A DNA stretch of 64,000 nt from contig JAAWAN010000020.1 of the NCBI GenBank assembly GCA_022792175.1, positions 1-64,000 on the forward strand, read 5' to 3'. Under the pieces are notes generated by a model. It did not search any database, was not told the origin of the DNA, and was given only the letters and a program-made list of their open reading frames with translations. A program made the position numbers and the translations under genes. This document shows positions 1 to 7,793 of the stretch, piece by piece; the stretch's first letter is position 1, and each line of letters opens with the position of its first letter. The DNA comes from Provencibacterium sp. (GTDB lineage: Bacteria; Bacillota; Clostridia; Oscillospirales; Ruminococcaceae).

Positions 1-22
1 AATTTGCGTATCTGCTCTCTCG

Positions 23-103
23 GTGTTATAATCTCCACAAGGCATTCCCTCTCGTGTTTTGTGGTTGGTCGCGCTTCCATTATAACACTTGAGGCTATGC
101 CTT
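23..103. repeat. Nested inverted repeats at left edge
   Basis: GTGTTATAAT (23-32) is matched by ATTATAACAC (79-88), and inside it CCACAA (35-40) by TTGTGG (59-64), so the segment can form a cruciform or long hairpin. A competing pairing, AAGGCAT (39-45) with ATGCCTT (97-103), is followed by two T-runs (105-110 and 114-119), so it may be a terminator for a gene left of the window. No coding frame is supported in 1-273. Confidence 0.45.
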
Positions 104-155
104 CTTTTTTGCCTTTTTTCAGATTTGCTCATTTATAGATATAATAATATTTGTA

Positions 156-184
156 TTGACAAAATATAGATGCTATTATATAAT
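156..184 (+). promoter_or_regulatory. Consensus sigma-A promoter
   Basis: TTGACA (156-161), a 17-base spacer and TATAAT (179-184) form a perfect vegetative promoter in AT-rich DNA. It should start a transcript near 191 that reads into the gene at 274. Confidence 0.8.
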
Positions 185-273
185 ATTTATGAAAAAATAT
201 TGCAGGTGGTGGAAAAAATGAGATAGACTTTAAAACTCCCTAAGTATTAAAGACTAAAAAGGAGAAGTATGAA

Positions 274-612
274 ATGAAGAAAATTGCCGGAATGTTACTC
301 ATTTGTATTTTATCTTTTTCATTTATGATGACGGCAGCCGCTGGAACCATACAACCCAGATACAGACCGTGTGAACAATGTGATAAGGGGAAATTAAGTA
401 TCGTCACACGATACGGAGCTTGGAAGTTAGCTGCAAGAAGACTCTATTGTACTCATGGTTTTCCTAAAGGCTATGATGATGTGGAAAAACGGTCTGTTTA
501 TACAGCTTTTGAATGCGATAGCTGTAATTTCAAATCAGAGGATATATCGGTTGATACAGAAGAACGAGAGGTTTGCTATGGGAGAAATCGCAGCGCAGTT
601 GCAGAGGAGTAA
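274..612 (+). CDS. Small exported Cys-rich protein, unknown function
   Basis: A 112-residue protein whose first 23 residues are a signal peptide (MKK start, hydrophobic stretch, cleavage around AAA-GT). The mature part has paired cysteines, CEQC near residue 34 and CDSC near residue 81, with another Cys-His between them, an arrangement suggestive of a zinc ribbon. I do not recognise the family. The start is set by AAGGAG at 259-264. The gene sits behind a perfect promoter and its DNA is much more AT-rich than most of the window, which hints at acquisition. Its last 35 bases overlap the start of the next gene in another frame, so the two are probably translationally coupled. Confidence 0.6.
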   Translation: MKKIAGMLLICILSFSFMMTAAAGTIQPRYRPCEQCDKGKLSIVTRYGAWKLAARRLYCTHGFPKGYDDVEKRSVYTAFECDSCNFKSEDISVDTEEREVCYGRNRSAVAEE

Positions 613-1408
613 AAGGCGGACGCTTTTTGCCCTCCTTCCGGTTTTCCTGCTTGGCCTTCTGGGCGCTCCGCAGGCCAGCGCGGCGGACGGCATCCCATCT
701 CCTGCCTTATCCATGCTTCGTTCTTCATCCGTCACCCCTGTTATCCTCCCTTGCCCGAACGCCCATGTGCGCGAAATGGGCCGGGAGCTGGTGCAAACCC
801 ATCGCCTGACGGACAGCCAGGCCATTCAATTTTCCTATCAGGGTTATGTCTATGAAAGCAATGGTTGCCGCGCCGTTTCTTCTTTGGAGGAGGCAAGGAC
901 GCTTTATCCGGATTGCCCCATTCCAAAAGCGCTTGGCGATTATCATTTTGAGGCGCTGACCCCGCAATCCGAAAGGACAAGAACCCTTTATCCCGGCTCC
1001 CTGGATGCCGTCCGTATTCTGGAATCCCGGCCGTCCGATAATTTCTTGTTCTATACGGATGGGGAGACTCATTTCCGGATTCAGCTTCTCCCCTGCCGCG
1101 ACTCGGAAGAACAGGAAAATTGGGAAGATTTCTCCTTCAAACTTGCAGTCTGGCCGTTACACCCGGAGGTTTATTGGCAGGCAGGAGAGGAAGAGGGGGA
1201 AGAAGCCGCCTATTCTTGCTTGGCGATCCCTCCCGGGCCAGGTGAAAGCTATGGTTATCTCGTCCTTAGAGTCGGGCCTTCCCGGGATTTAAAAAACAAG
1301 CAGCCAACCGATGCGTTTGACTTTCTGGAAAGCGGCCACTACTATTTTACTGAGCAGCAAGCCCTTTCGATTTATGAAGGCATTCGGGAGAGGTTTGCCG
1401 TCCGCTGA
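578..1408 (+). CDS. Exported protein, unknown function
   Basis: A 276-residue protein. I place the start at ATG 578 because the translation then begins with a short polar segment, Arg/Lys residues (RSKRR), a hydrophobic core (LFALLPVFLLGLLG) and an AQASA-type cleavage site; the frame stays open upstream to 455 but that part looks unlike a protein. GAGAGG at 566-571 could be the ribosome site. The mature domain is acidic with scattered aromatics and three or four cysteines. No family is recognised. It overlaps the 274 gene by 35 bases and ends before a strong terminator, so the two likely form one transcript. Confidence 0.6.
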   Translation: MGEIAAQLQRSKRRTLFALLPVFLLGLLGAPQASAADGIPSPALSMLRSSSVTPVILPCPNAHVREMGRELVQTHRLTDSQAIQFSYQGYVYESNGCRAVSSLEEARTLYPDCPIPKALGDYHFEALTPQSERTRTLYPGSLDAVRILESRPSDNFLFYTDGETHFRIQLLPCRDSEEQENWEDFSFKLAVWPLHPEVYWQAGEEEGEEAAYSCLAIPPGPGESYGYLVLRVGPSRDLKNKQPTDAFDFLESGHYYFTEQQALSIYEGIRERFAVR

Positions 1409-1482
1409 ACCCTGGCATTTTCTGAGGGTCCTTTTGCGCCATGGGCGCACCCATAAAACAGGCCCCTTGAACAACAACAAGC

Positions 1483-1537
1483 AAAACCGGCGTCTTTTTG
1501 AGCCTGAGCCGCTCGGAAAGACGCCGGTTTTATCCTG
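1483..1537 (+). terminator. Rho-independent terminator
   Basis: A perfect 15-bp stem (1483-1497 with 1517-1531, core ACCGGCGTC) with AAAA/TTTT edges. It closes the transcript of the two exported-protein genes and may work in both directions. Confidence 0.8.
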
Positions 1538-1611
1538 CTTTTCCGTTTTCTTTCTGCAAGCTGCCCCTTGCTTTCAAAGAAAAAGAATTTTAAAAAATTT
1601 TGGAAAAGGTA

Positions 1612-1640
1612 TTGACTTCGTTTCCCGGATCGTATATAAT
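1612..1640 (+). promoter_or_regulatory. Promoter of tRNA pair
   Basis: TTGACT (1612-1617), 17-base spacer, TATAAT (1635-1640). It lies 36 bases before tRNA-Met, as expected for a stable-RNA promoter. Confidence 0.8.
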
Positions 1641-1676
1641 AAAACACGTTCTGAAAAACAGACAACCTTTTAAAAT

Positions 1677-1753
1677 GGCGGTATAGCTCAGTTGGCTAGA
1701 GCATTCGGTTCATACCCGAAGTGTCGGCGGTTCAAGTCCACCTACCGCTACCA
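1677..1753 (+). tRNA. tRNA-Met (CAT)
   Basis: A 77-base cloverleaf. Acceptor GGCGGTA pairs with TACCGCT (one G-U) and CCA is encoded. The anticodon arm TTCGG/CCGAA closes the loop TTCATAC with anticodon CAT, and the T arm contains GGTTCAAGTCC. The anticodon stem lacks the three consecutive G:C pairs of initiator tRNA, and the body resembles Firmicutes elongator tRNA-Met. A lysidine-type tRNA-Ile2 cannot be wholly excluded. Confidence 0.93.
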
Positions 1754-1806
1754 TGTGTTTTATGTCCCGATGAGGGAGTTTTGATATGCCGCCTAGGCGG
1801 TCCTTT

Positions 1807-1881
1807 GGCCCGTTGGTCAAGAGGTTAAGACACCGCCCTTTCACGGCGGTATCGCGGGTTCGATTCCCGCACGGGTCACCA
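1807..1881 (+). tRNA. tRNA-Glu (TTC)
   Basis: A 75-base cloverleaf. Acceptor GGCCCGT pairs with ACGGGTC, the anticodon stem CCGCC/GGCGG closes the loop CTTTCAC with anticodon TTC, and the T arm GCGGGTTCGATTCCCGC is perfect. CCA is encoded. It shares a promoter with tRNA-Met 53 bases upstream. Confidence 0.95.
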
Positions 1882-1890
1882 GCTGCAGAT

Positions 1891-1926
1891 AAATGCGTTT
1901 TCGATTGAAAACGCATTTATTTTTTT
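1891..1926 (+). terminator. Terminator of tRNA operon
   Basis: A perfect 12-bp stem (1891-1902 with 1907-1918), loop GATT, followed by ATTTTTTTTC. It starts 9 bases after the CCA of tRNA-Glu. Confidence 0.9.
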
Positions 1927-2090
1927 CTTGCGAATCAGCCAAGGCTGCCGAAAAAGCGGGGACAGAAAAAATAAATTTCCCGCTTTTTGGGCAGATTGCA
2001 TGCCGGCCAAAGTCCCATTTTATGCACCTGCAAGCCTCCTGCCGGCTTTATCCTAGGGGGACTGCAGAGAAGAGGATGGGCATTTTGTCT

Positions 2091-2192
2091 ATTGCAAAGT
2101 GCTGACGGTTGTGCTACCATAGAAACCGTTCGAAACTAGAGAGGCTTGTTTTAAGCAGCGCTCTCTCCTGTGTGGGAGGGCCTGTTTTTTTA
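2091..2192 (+). ncRNA. Candidate short RNA or attenuated leader
   Basis: TTGCAA (2091-2096), 17 bases, TACCAT (2114-2119) make a plausible promoter that would start near 2126. The transcript would contain hairpin A (2138-2147 with 2153-2156 plus 2161-2166, AGAGAG/CTCTCT) and a terminator hairpin B (2163-2168 with 2175-2180, CTCTCC/GGAGGG with one G-U) followed by a T7 run. A and B share bases 2163-2166, so they exclude each other like an antiterminator and terminator. It could be a small RNA of about 65 bases or a regulated leader. No known family is recognised. The rest of 1927-2090 holds only another inverted repeat (arms about 1947-1962 and 1977-1992). Confidence 0.3.
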
Positions 2193-2221
2193 TACCCTGC
2201 GGGCAGATAACCGAAAATTTG

Positions 2222-2266
2222 ACACAATATGTTGTGGTCAAATTAAAAAAACATACTAAAAAATGT
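2222..2266 (+). promoter_or_regulatory. NrdR-box-like operators
   Basis: ACACAATATGTTGTGG (2222-2237) is a very good match to the NrdR box found before ribonucleotide reductase operons. A weaker partner, ACATACTAAAAAATGT (2251-2266), lies 29 bases downstream centre to centre, about three helical turns, the usual pairing. Both lie just upstream of the nrdD promoter. NrdR would repress when deoxynucleotide pools are high (family knowledge). Confidence 0.75.
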
Positions 2267-2276
2267 GGTTTCGCAG

Positions 2277-2305
2277 TTGACAAAGGCTGAAAGGTGGATT
2301 ACAAT
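2277..2305 (+). promoter_or_regulatory. nrdD promoter
   Basis: TTGACA (2277-2282), 17-base spacer, TACAAT (2300-2305). Transcription would start near 2312, giving a leader of about 40 bases before nrdD. Confidence 0.8.
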
Positions 2306-2352
2306 AGTATCCGGGTTAGGTCCTGATTACAAACGGAAGAGGAGCGCATTAG

Positions 2353-4674
2353 ATGATTACCACGATTGTAAAACGCGATGGCAGAACGGTGCTTTTCGAT
2401 TTGAACAAGATCGCGGACGCTATTTTTAAGGCGGCTCGGGCGGTTGGCGGGCAGGATCGGGATACGGCCATATCGCTTGCCTATGAAGTGGCACGCCGCC
2501 TGGAGCAAGAGGTGGATGAGGCACCGAGTGTTGAGCACATCCAGGATACAGTCGAACAGGTACTGATTGATGCCGGCCATGCCCGGACAGCCAAGGAATT
2601 TATTCTCTACCGTTCGGAACGTTCCCGCGTGCGCGAGATGAACACCAAACTGATGAAAATCTATGAGGATATCACCTACAAAGAGGCAGAGGAGAACGAC
2701 ATCAAGCGGGAAAACGCCAATATTGACGGGGACACTGCGATGGGCACCATGCTCAAATATGGCAGCGAGGGCGCCAAGCAGTTTTATCAGATGTTTATTA
2801 TTGACCCCCGCTTTTCCACCGCCCATGCCGAGGGAGATATCCATATCCACGATATGGACTTTTATACGCTGACCACCACCTGCACCCAGATAGACCTGGA
2901 TAAGCTTTTTACCGGCGGCTTCTGCACCGGCCATGGGTTTTTGCGTGAGCCGAGCGATATCCGCACCTATTCGGCGCTGGCCTGCATCGCTGTACAATCC
3001 AACCAGAATGACCAGCATGGCGGCCAGAGCATCCCGAATTTTGATTATGCCATGGCCAAGGGTGTGCGCAAGACCTACCGGAAGCAGTATGTGCAGAACC
3101 TGGGCAAGGGGCTGGAAATGCTCTGCGGCGCTGAGGATGGGCAGGCCGAGGCGAAAAAGCTGGTGCGCGCTCTCGAGGAGCAGACGGGCAAAACGCCGCT
3201 ACTTGAAAACGGAAACGGCTTTGGCAAGCTACTGAGGGAACGCCTTACCGGCTACTGCGATGAAAAAACAGCCGGACAGATTGTCGCCTTTGCTGAGCGC
3301 AACGCCCGCGCCGAAACGGAGGATGCTACCTACCAGGCGATGGAGGCGCTGGTGCATAACCTCAACACAATGCATTCCCGCGCCGGCGCGCAGATTCCCT
3401 TCAGCTCCTTAAACTATGGGCTGGATACCAGCCCGGAGGGACGTCTTGCCATCCGCTGCATTTTGAATGCCACCGATGCGGGGCTCGGCAATGGGGAGAC
3501 TGCCGTTTTCCCCATCCATATTTTCAAGGTGAAGGATGGCATCAACTACAATCCCGGCGAGCCGAACTATGACCTGTTTAAACTGGCCTGCCGCGTTTCG
3601 GCCAAGCGCCTTTTCCCGAATTTCTCTTTTATTGATGCGCCCTTTAATCTTGCCTACTACCGTCCGGGCCGCCCGGAGACGGAGGTCGCTTATATGGGCT
3701 GCCGCACCCGGGTTATCGGCAACCACTATGACCCCTCCCGCGAGATTGTCAACGGGCGCGGAAACCTTTCCTTCACCTCGGTCAATCTGCCACGCCTGGC
3801 TATGCGTGCGAAAGGGGATGTTGAGCTTTTCTTTAAGCTGCTGGAGGAAAAAATTCAGCTCATTGCCGACCAGCTGATGGAGCGCTATAAGGTGCAGGCG
3901 GGCAAAAAGGTGAAAAACTACCCCTTTCTGATGGGACAGGGCGTCTGGATTGATTCGGATAAGCTCGGCCCGGAGGATACGGTAGGCGAGGTGCTCAGGC
4001 ACGGGACGCTCTCGCTCGGCTTCATCGGTCTGGCAGAGTGCCTCAAGGCACTGATCGGCCAGCACCATGGCGAGAGTAAGCAGGCGCAGAAGCTGGGGCT
4101 GGAGATTGTCAGTTATATGCGCAGGCGCATGGATGAATACACCCGCGATACCGGCTTTAACTATACATTGATCGCGACCCCCGCCGAGGGGCTTTCCGGG
4201 CGCTTTGTAAAGCTTGACCGCAAGCGCTATGGGGTGATAGAAGGGGTGACCGACCGGGATTACTACACCAATTCCTTCCATGTCCCGGTTTATTATCCGA
4301 TTTCCGCCTTTGAAAAAATCCATCTGGAGGCGCCCTACCATGCGCTGACCAATGCCGGCCACATCTCCTATGTGGAGCTGGACGGCGATCCGCTGCAGAA
4401 TCTCGATGCCTTTGAAGCGATCGTGCGCTGCATGAAGGAGAGCGGCATCGGCTATGGCTCGATTAACCATCCGGTGGACCGCGACCCGGTCTGCGGCTAT
4501 ACCGGCATCATCGGCGATGAATGTCCCCATTGCCACCGCACCGAAGCGGACGGGGAGGCGCACTTTGAGCGCATCCGCCGCATTACCGGCTATCTGGTGG
4601 GGACGCTGGACCGCTTTAACAATGCCAAGCGCGCGGAGGAGCGCGACCGCGTCAAGCATTCGATTGAGTTTTAA
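2353..4674 (+). CDS. nrdD: Anaerobic (class III) ribonucleoside-triphosphate reductase
   Basis: This 773-residue enzyme makes deoxyribonucleotides from ribonucleoside triphosphates using a glycyl radical. Residues 1-92 are an ATP-cone allosteric domain (begins TTIVKRDGRTVLFDLNKI). The catalytic barrel follows, with recognisable pieces such as HIHDMDFY and GNLSFTSVNLPRL. Near the C-terminus are the four zinc-site cysteines (VCGYTG, then CPHC) and the radical-site loop RRITGYLVGT, with the likely radical glycine at residue 746. The start is fixed by AGAGGAG just before ATG 2353. It is followed 201 bases later by its activase gene and preceded by NrdR-like boxes. Activity needs anoxic conditions, and no aerobic reductase is present in the window. 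Confidence 0.97.
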   Translation: MITTIVKRDGRTVLFDLNKIADAIFKAARAVGGQDRDTAISLAYEVARRLEQEVDEAPSVEHIQDTVEQVLIDAGHARTAKEFILYRSERSRVREMNTKLMKIYEDITYKEAEENDIKRENANIDGDTAMGTMLKYGSEGAKQFYQMFIIDPRFSTAHAEGDIHIHDMDFYTLTTTCTQIDLDKLFTGGFCTGHGFLREPSDIRTYSALACIAVQSNQNDQHGGQSIPNFDYAMAKGVRKTYRKQYVQNLGKGLEMLCGAEDGQAEAKKLVRALEEQTGKTPLLENGNGFGKLLRERLTGYCDEKTAGQIVAFAERNARAETEDATYQAMEALVHNLNTMHSRAGAQIPFSSLNYGLDTSPEGRLAIRCILNATDAGLGNGETAVFPIHIFKVKDGINYNPGEPNYDLFKLACRVSAKRLFPNFSFIDAPFNLAYYRPGRPETEVAYMGCRTRVIGNHYDPSREIVNGRGNLSFTSVNLPRLAMRAKGDVELFFKLLEEKIQLIADQLMERYKVQAGKKVKNYPFLMGQGVWIDSDKLGPEDTVGEVLRHGTLSLGFIGLAECLKALIGQHHGESKQAQKLGLEIVSYMRRRMDEYTRDTGFNYTLIATPAEGLSGRFVKLDRKRYGVIEGVTDRDYYTNSFHVPVYYPISAFEKIHLEAPYHALTNAGHISYVELDGDPLQNLDAFEAIVRCMKESGIGYGSINHPVDRDPVCGYTGIIGDECPHCHRTEADGEAHFERIRRITGYLVGTLDRFNNAKRAEERDRVKHSIEF

Positions 4675-4720
4675 GGGAACCGCCCCGTCCGTTTTTCGGA
4701 GAGGAAGGTTTTATCAAAAC

Positions 4721-4757
4721 GGCTGTCCGCAAATTCTGCAGCAATTTGCGGACAGCC
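4721..4757. other. Perfect hairpin between nrdD and nrdG
   Basis: A perfect 15-bp stem (4721-4735 with 4743-4757, GGCTGTCCGCAAATT) with a 7-base loop CTGCAGC. No T-run follows, so it is more likely an RNA-processing or stability element, or a partial terminator setting the NrdD:NrdG ratio, than a full stop. Confidence 0.5.
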
Positions 4758-4875
4758 TCTGCATATGGACCGGATATGGGGCCGGATTAAGCGGCAGCGC
4801 TTTTTTTCAGGGAGGCTTCCCAAAAAGGGGCGCTGCAAAACGCAAGAGGCTGGAAAAAGAAAGGAATGAACCGTT

Positions 4876-5397
4876 ATGTCGGAATCTGCCGCTATCCGGG
4901 TATCCGGAATGGTTCCGGAATCAATTGTGGATGGGCTGGGGCTACGCTTTACCCTGTTTGTTCAGGGCTGCCCCCACCACTGCGAGGGCTGCCATAACCC
5001 GCAGACCCATCCCTTTGCGGGCGGACAGGAATTTTCGCCGGAGGAAATTTTCGGAAAGATAGCAGAAAGCCCGCTCTGCCAGGGGGTAACCTTCTCGGGC
5101 GGCGAGCCGTTTTCTCAGGCAGCCGCCCTTCTGCCGCTCGCCCGGCTTATTCGGGAAAGAGGGCTGAACCTGTGCTGCTACAGCGGCTATACCTTCGAGC
5201 AGCTCTGCGAAATGGGGAAGACACAGCCCGCCGTTTTGCAGCTGCTCGGCTGCTGCGATGTGCTGGTGGACGGACCTTTTATCCTCGCAGAGCGCACGCT
5301 GGAAAAGCGCTTTGCCGGCAGCCGAAACCAGCGGGTGCTCGATGTGAAGGCCTCGCTGAAAAAGGGGAAAGCGGTGCTGCAGGATGGCTGGCAGTAA
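4876..5397 (+). CDS. nrdG: Anaerobic ribonucleotide reductase activating protein (radical SAM)
   Basis: A 173-residue activase that uses a [4Fe-4S] cluster and S-adenosylmethionine to put the glycyl radical on NrdD. The cluster motif CPHHCEGC (CX3CX2C) is at about residues 32-39, followed by HNPQTHPF, and the SAM-binding GGEPF occurs near residue 78, all in the expected order and at the usual NrdG length. The start at ATG 4876 has an AAAGGA site about a dozen bases upstream. It lies on the same strand as nrdD with only a hairpin between, so co-transcription is likely. Confidence 0.95.
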   Translation: MSESAAIRVSGMVPESIVDGLGLRFTLFVQGCPHHCEGCHNPQTHPFAGGQEFSPEEIFGKIAESPLCQGVTFSGGEPFSQAAALLPLARLIRERGLNLCCYSGYTFEQLCEMGKTQPAVLQLLGCCDVLVDGPFILAERTLEKRFAGSRNQRVLDVKASLKKGKAVLQDGWQ

Positions 5398-5468
5398 AAA
5401 ACGCCTCCCCACAAAGAGAAAGCACGTTTTTTGCGGCGGCGGCGATGAAAAGTATTTGTTGTCTTTCA

Positions 5469-5497
5469 TTGCATAAGCTGTTTTCTTGTGCTACAAT
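5469..5497 (+). promoter_or_regulatory. Promoter very close to lipoprotein start codon
   Basis: TTGCAT (5469-5474), 17-base spacer, TACAAT (5492-5497). The expected start of transcription (about 5503-5505) falls only a few bases before ATG 5507, so the mRNA would be nearly leaderless. Confidence 0.6.
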
Positions 5498-5506
5498 AAT
5501 AGCATT

Positions 5507-7093
5507 ATGACGGGAAAACGATTTTTGGCGCTGCTGGCAGTGCTTTTATCCATAGCCTTTTTATTGCCTCTATCCGGCTGCAGCAGCGGGGTAGGGGCCG
5601 CATTGCGATATGATGTTTCCGCCGTTATCTCCAGCTTGGATCCGCAGTACGCAACCGGGAAGGATGCCCAGCTGATTATCCGCCAGCTGTTTGAAGGGCT
5701 GTTTGCGCCAGATGGCGAAAAGGGGGCGGTGCCCGCGGCGGCAGAGAGCTTTGCGGTCAGCGAGGACGGCCTGCGCTGGAGCTTTACGCTGCGGGAGGAT
5801 CTTCTCTGGTCGGATGGGGAGGCGGTGCGCGCGGCAGACTATGCCTTTGCGCTGCGCCGGCTGTTTAACAGCGACTATCCCAGCCCGTTTGCCGCTGATT
5901 TTATCTGTATTCAGGGAGCACGGCAGGTGCTGGAGGGGCAGGCCTCCCCCTATACGCTGGGCATTGCGGCACCGGATGAACGCACCCTCATCCTGACGCT
6001 GGAATATGCTGTACAGGATCTGCCGCAGCTGCTTTGTTTAACGGCGGCCATGCCCTGCCGGCAGGATTTTTTTGAAGAAACGCGCGGACGCTATGGGCTG
6101 CAGGAGGATATGCTGCTCTATAACGGACCGTTTTACCTGCGCTACTGGGAGCAGCAGGAATATGTGCAGGTGCGCAAAAATGAGCACTATCATGGGGCGC
6201 AGCAGGTGAACCCCGCACGGATCACCTTTTATATGCAGCCGCAGGCCGACCGCTTTTCCCGCTTCTGGTCGGGCAGGACGGATGCGGCCATGGTCTGTTA
6301 TGATGACTGGAGCCGGCTGCGCTCAGGCAGCTATTCGGCAGAGACCTTTGAAGATACTGTGTGGGTGCTGCTGTTTAACCAGGGGGACAGCTTTTTTGCG
6401 CAGCCGCTTGCGCGGCATGCTTTTGTGGAGGCGATAGACCGGCGGGCCTATGCCTCCGGCCTTGGAAACGACCGGATTGATACGACCGTTTTTTTACCGC
6501 CCACCCTGCTTTTGGGAGAAAAGGGCTACCGGCAGCTGGCCGGGTTTGAGGGGCCGGGAAGCGATGCCGGCCGGGCACAGAAGGCTTTCTCCGAGCTGCT
6601 GGCGCAGTCAGCGGATATTCCCCAGCTGACTCTGCTGTGTGCGGATGACACCAGCTGCGCCATGGTGGCGGGCGTGCTGCAGAAGAACTGGCGGGATATT
6701 CTGGCCCTTACGGTCAGCGTACAGCAAATGTCCGAGCAGACGCTTTTTAGCCGGGTGGAAAGCGGAGAGTATCAGCTGGCGATCGTTGCGCTGCAGCCGG
6801 ATTCCTTCCGCCCGGAGGGGATGCTGGGAATCTTTTCTAGCGCCTCTCCCCGCAATCTGGCGCGCTACCGGTCGGAGGAATATGATGAGCTGCTGTTCCG
6901 GGCCGCGCGCGCGCAGGGGGAGGGCGCAAGGCTGCGCGCGCTGCAGGCCGCCGAACAGCAGCTCTATGAGGACGCCGTTTTGGCTCCGCTCTATTTTCAG
7001 ACGCACTATTATGTCAGTGCACGCGGGGTCAGCGGCATCCGCTTTCTTCCTTTGGCCGGGCAGATTGACTTTCGTTCAGCCCTCAAATCCTGA
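5507..7093 (+). CDS. Peptide/solute-binding lipoprotein (SBP family 5)
   Basis: A 528-residue lipoprotein of the OppA/DppA family (extracellular solute-binding family 5), which captures peptides or similar solutes for an ABC importer. It begins MTGKRF, has a hydrophobic segment and a lipobox LSGC, then the family pattern: a start like SLDPQYATGKDAQLIIRQLFEGLF, LREDLLWSDGEAVRAADYAFALRR, and a late AEQQLYEDAVLAPLYFQTHYY. ATG 5507 is chosen because the frame further upstream (to 5486) lies inside the promoter and because Met-Thr-Gly-Lys-Arg is a proper signal-peptide start. No Shine-Dalgarno is visible. No permease or ATPase genes adjoin, so it is an orphan binding protein. Confidence 0.88.
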   Translation: MTGKRFLALLAVLLSIAFLLPLSGCSSGVGAALRYDVSAVISSLDPQYATGKDAQLIIRQLFEGLFAPDGEKGAVPAAAESFAVSEDGLRWSFTLREDLLWSDGEAVRAADYAFALRRLFNSDYPSPFAADFICIQGARQVLEGQASPYTLGIAAPDERTLILTLEYAVQDLPQLLCLTAAMPCRQDFFEETRGRYGLQEDMLLYNGPFYLRYWEQQEYVQVRKNEHYHGAQQVNPARITFYMQPQADRFSRFWSGRTDAAMVCYDDWSRLRSGSYSAETFEDTVWVLLFNQGDSFFAQPLARHAFVEAIDRRAYASGLGNDRIDTTVFLPPTLLLGEKGYRQLAGFEGPGSDAGRAQKAFSELLAQSADIPQLTLLCADDTSCAMVAGVLQKNWRDILALTVSVQQMSEQTLFSRVESGEYQLAIVALQPDSFRPEGMLGIFSSASPRNLARYRSEEYDELLFRAARAQGEGARLRALQAAEQQLYEDAVLAPLYFQTHYYVSARGVSGIRFLPLAGQIDFRSALKS

Positions 7094-7107
7094 AAAGGGA
7101 AATACCT

Positions 7108-7485
7108 TTACAGGCTGGGCTGCTCCTTTTTTCCCTCGCCCATAAAGTATCCATAGATAATTTTCAGCCTTTCAATGATGGGCAGGGCCTCATCAATCCG
7201 GTCGATGTCCTTATGGATGTTAGCGAAAAAGAGAAGCTCTGCAATATCCCCCAGAAAATCGGAAACATTCTGGCTGAGCGTATCTTCGTTGCGCATCATC
7301 GACTGCATCTCGAGAAAGATATCCTGCGTATGTAGCAGTGAACGGTTGGCTGCTTCAAAATCCCGGCGCTGTATCGCATCCCGTGCACTGTGCAGCTCTA
7401 CAACGGCCCGGTCGAGCAGTTGAAAGACCAGTTCGCAGCAGGTCATGGATGAAAAGGCATTTTCTTTGATATTCTGGGAATCCAT
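7108..7485 (-). CDS. fliS: Flagellin export chaperone FliS
   Basis: A 125-residue all-helical protein of FliS size. The pattern CELVFQLLDRAVVELHSARDAIQRRDFEAANRSLLHTQDIFLEMQ followed by LLFFANIHKDIDRIDEALPIIERLKIIY fits the FliS helical bundle, which holds flagellin subunits unfolded in the cytosol and prevents early polymerisation. The start (ATG at 7485, minus strand) has GAGGAG upstream. It is divergent from the flagellin gene across 308 bases, which supports the assignment. It overlaps nothing and ends 15 bases from the convergent lipoprotein gene. No other flagellar genes are in the window. Confidence 0.82.
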   Translation of the reverse strand: MDSQNIKENAFSSMTCCELVFQLLDRAVVELHSARDAIQRRDFEAANRSLLHTQDIFLEMQSMMRNEDTLSQNVSDFLGDIAELLFFANIHKDIDRIDEALPIIERLKIIYGYFMGEGKKEQPSL

Positions 7486-7712
7486 CTGCTCATCTCCTCA
7501 AGTTGGGTGCTTCTTCTCGGGGCCAGCAAAAGGCCGGCGGCTTCTTTTTTGTGTGGCCTATGCTGCGCCGCTTTTTGAAAGCTTTTGGCTCTGCGGGCGG
7601 TTTCTGCAGGCTGAAAGAGGGGAGGTCCTCTCTTCTTTGCCCTGCTATTATACCACGTTTTGGCAGAGAAAGGGAGGAGCGGAAAAATTTTCATTTTTCC
7701 GGGCGAAAGCCC

Positions 7713-7741
7713 TTGTAAATTCCTTTTCGGCGTGCTATACT
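7713..7741 (+). promoter_or_regulatory. Flagellin promoter (sigma-A type)
   Basis: TTGTAA (7713-7718), 17-base spacer, TATACT (7736-7741), about 45 bases before the flagellin start. I looked for the sigma-28 pattern (TAAA with GCCGATAA) usual for flagellin and did not find it. The rest of 7486-7712 shows nothing else recognisable. Confidence 0.6.
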
Positions 7742-7793
7742 GAGGGTGGTTAGATATATCTTCATTTTTGATGAAAGAAAGCTGGGTTCGACA

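Noticed and set aside
1677..1753. Initiator tRNA-Met
   Set aside because: The anticodon stem is TTCGG/CCGAA, without the three G:C pairs of initiators, and position 1:72 can pair.
2091..2192. 6S RNA, SRP RNA or cobalamin riboswitch before nrdD
   Set aside because: Too short for 6S, no SRP GGAA/GCAR loop motifs, and none of the conserved cobalamin riboswitch core that I could find.
3409..4659. Open frame of 416 codons on the minus strand inside nrdD
   Set aside because: It is the mirror of a strongly conserved nrdD reading frame; its translation shows no family features and its start has no ribosome site.
7700..7793. Sigma-28 promoter for flagellin
   Set aside because: No TAAA plus GCCGATAA arrangement; a sigma-A-like pair fits better.
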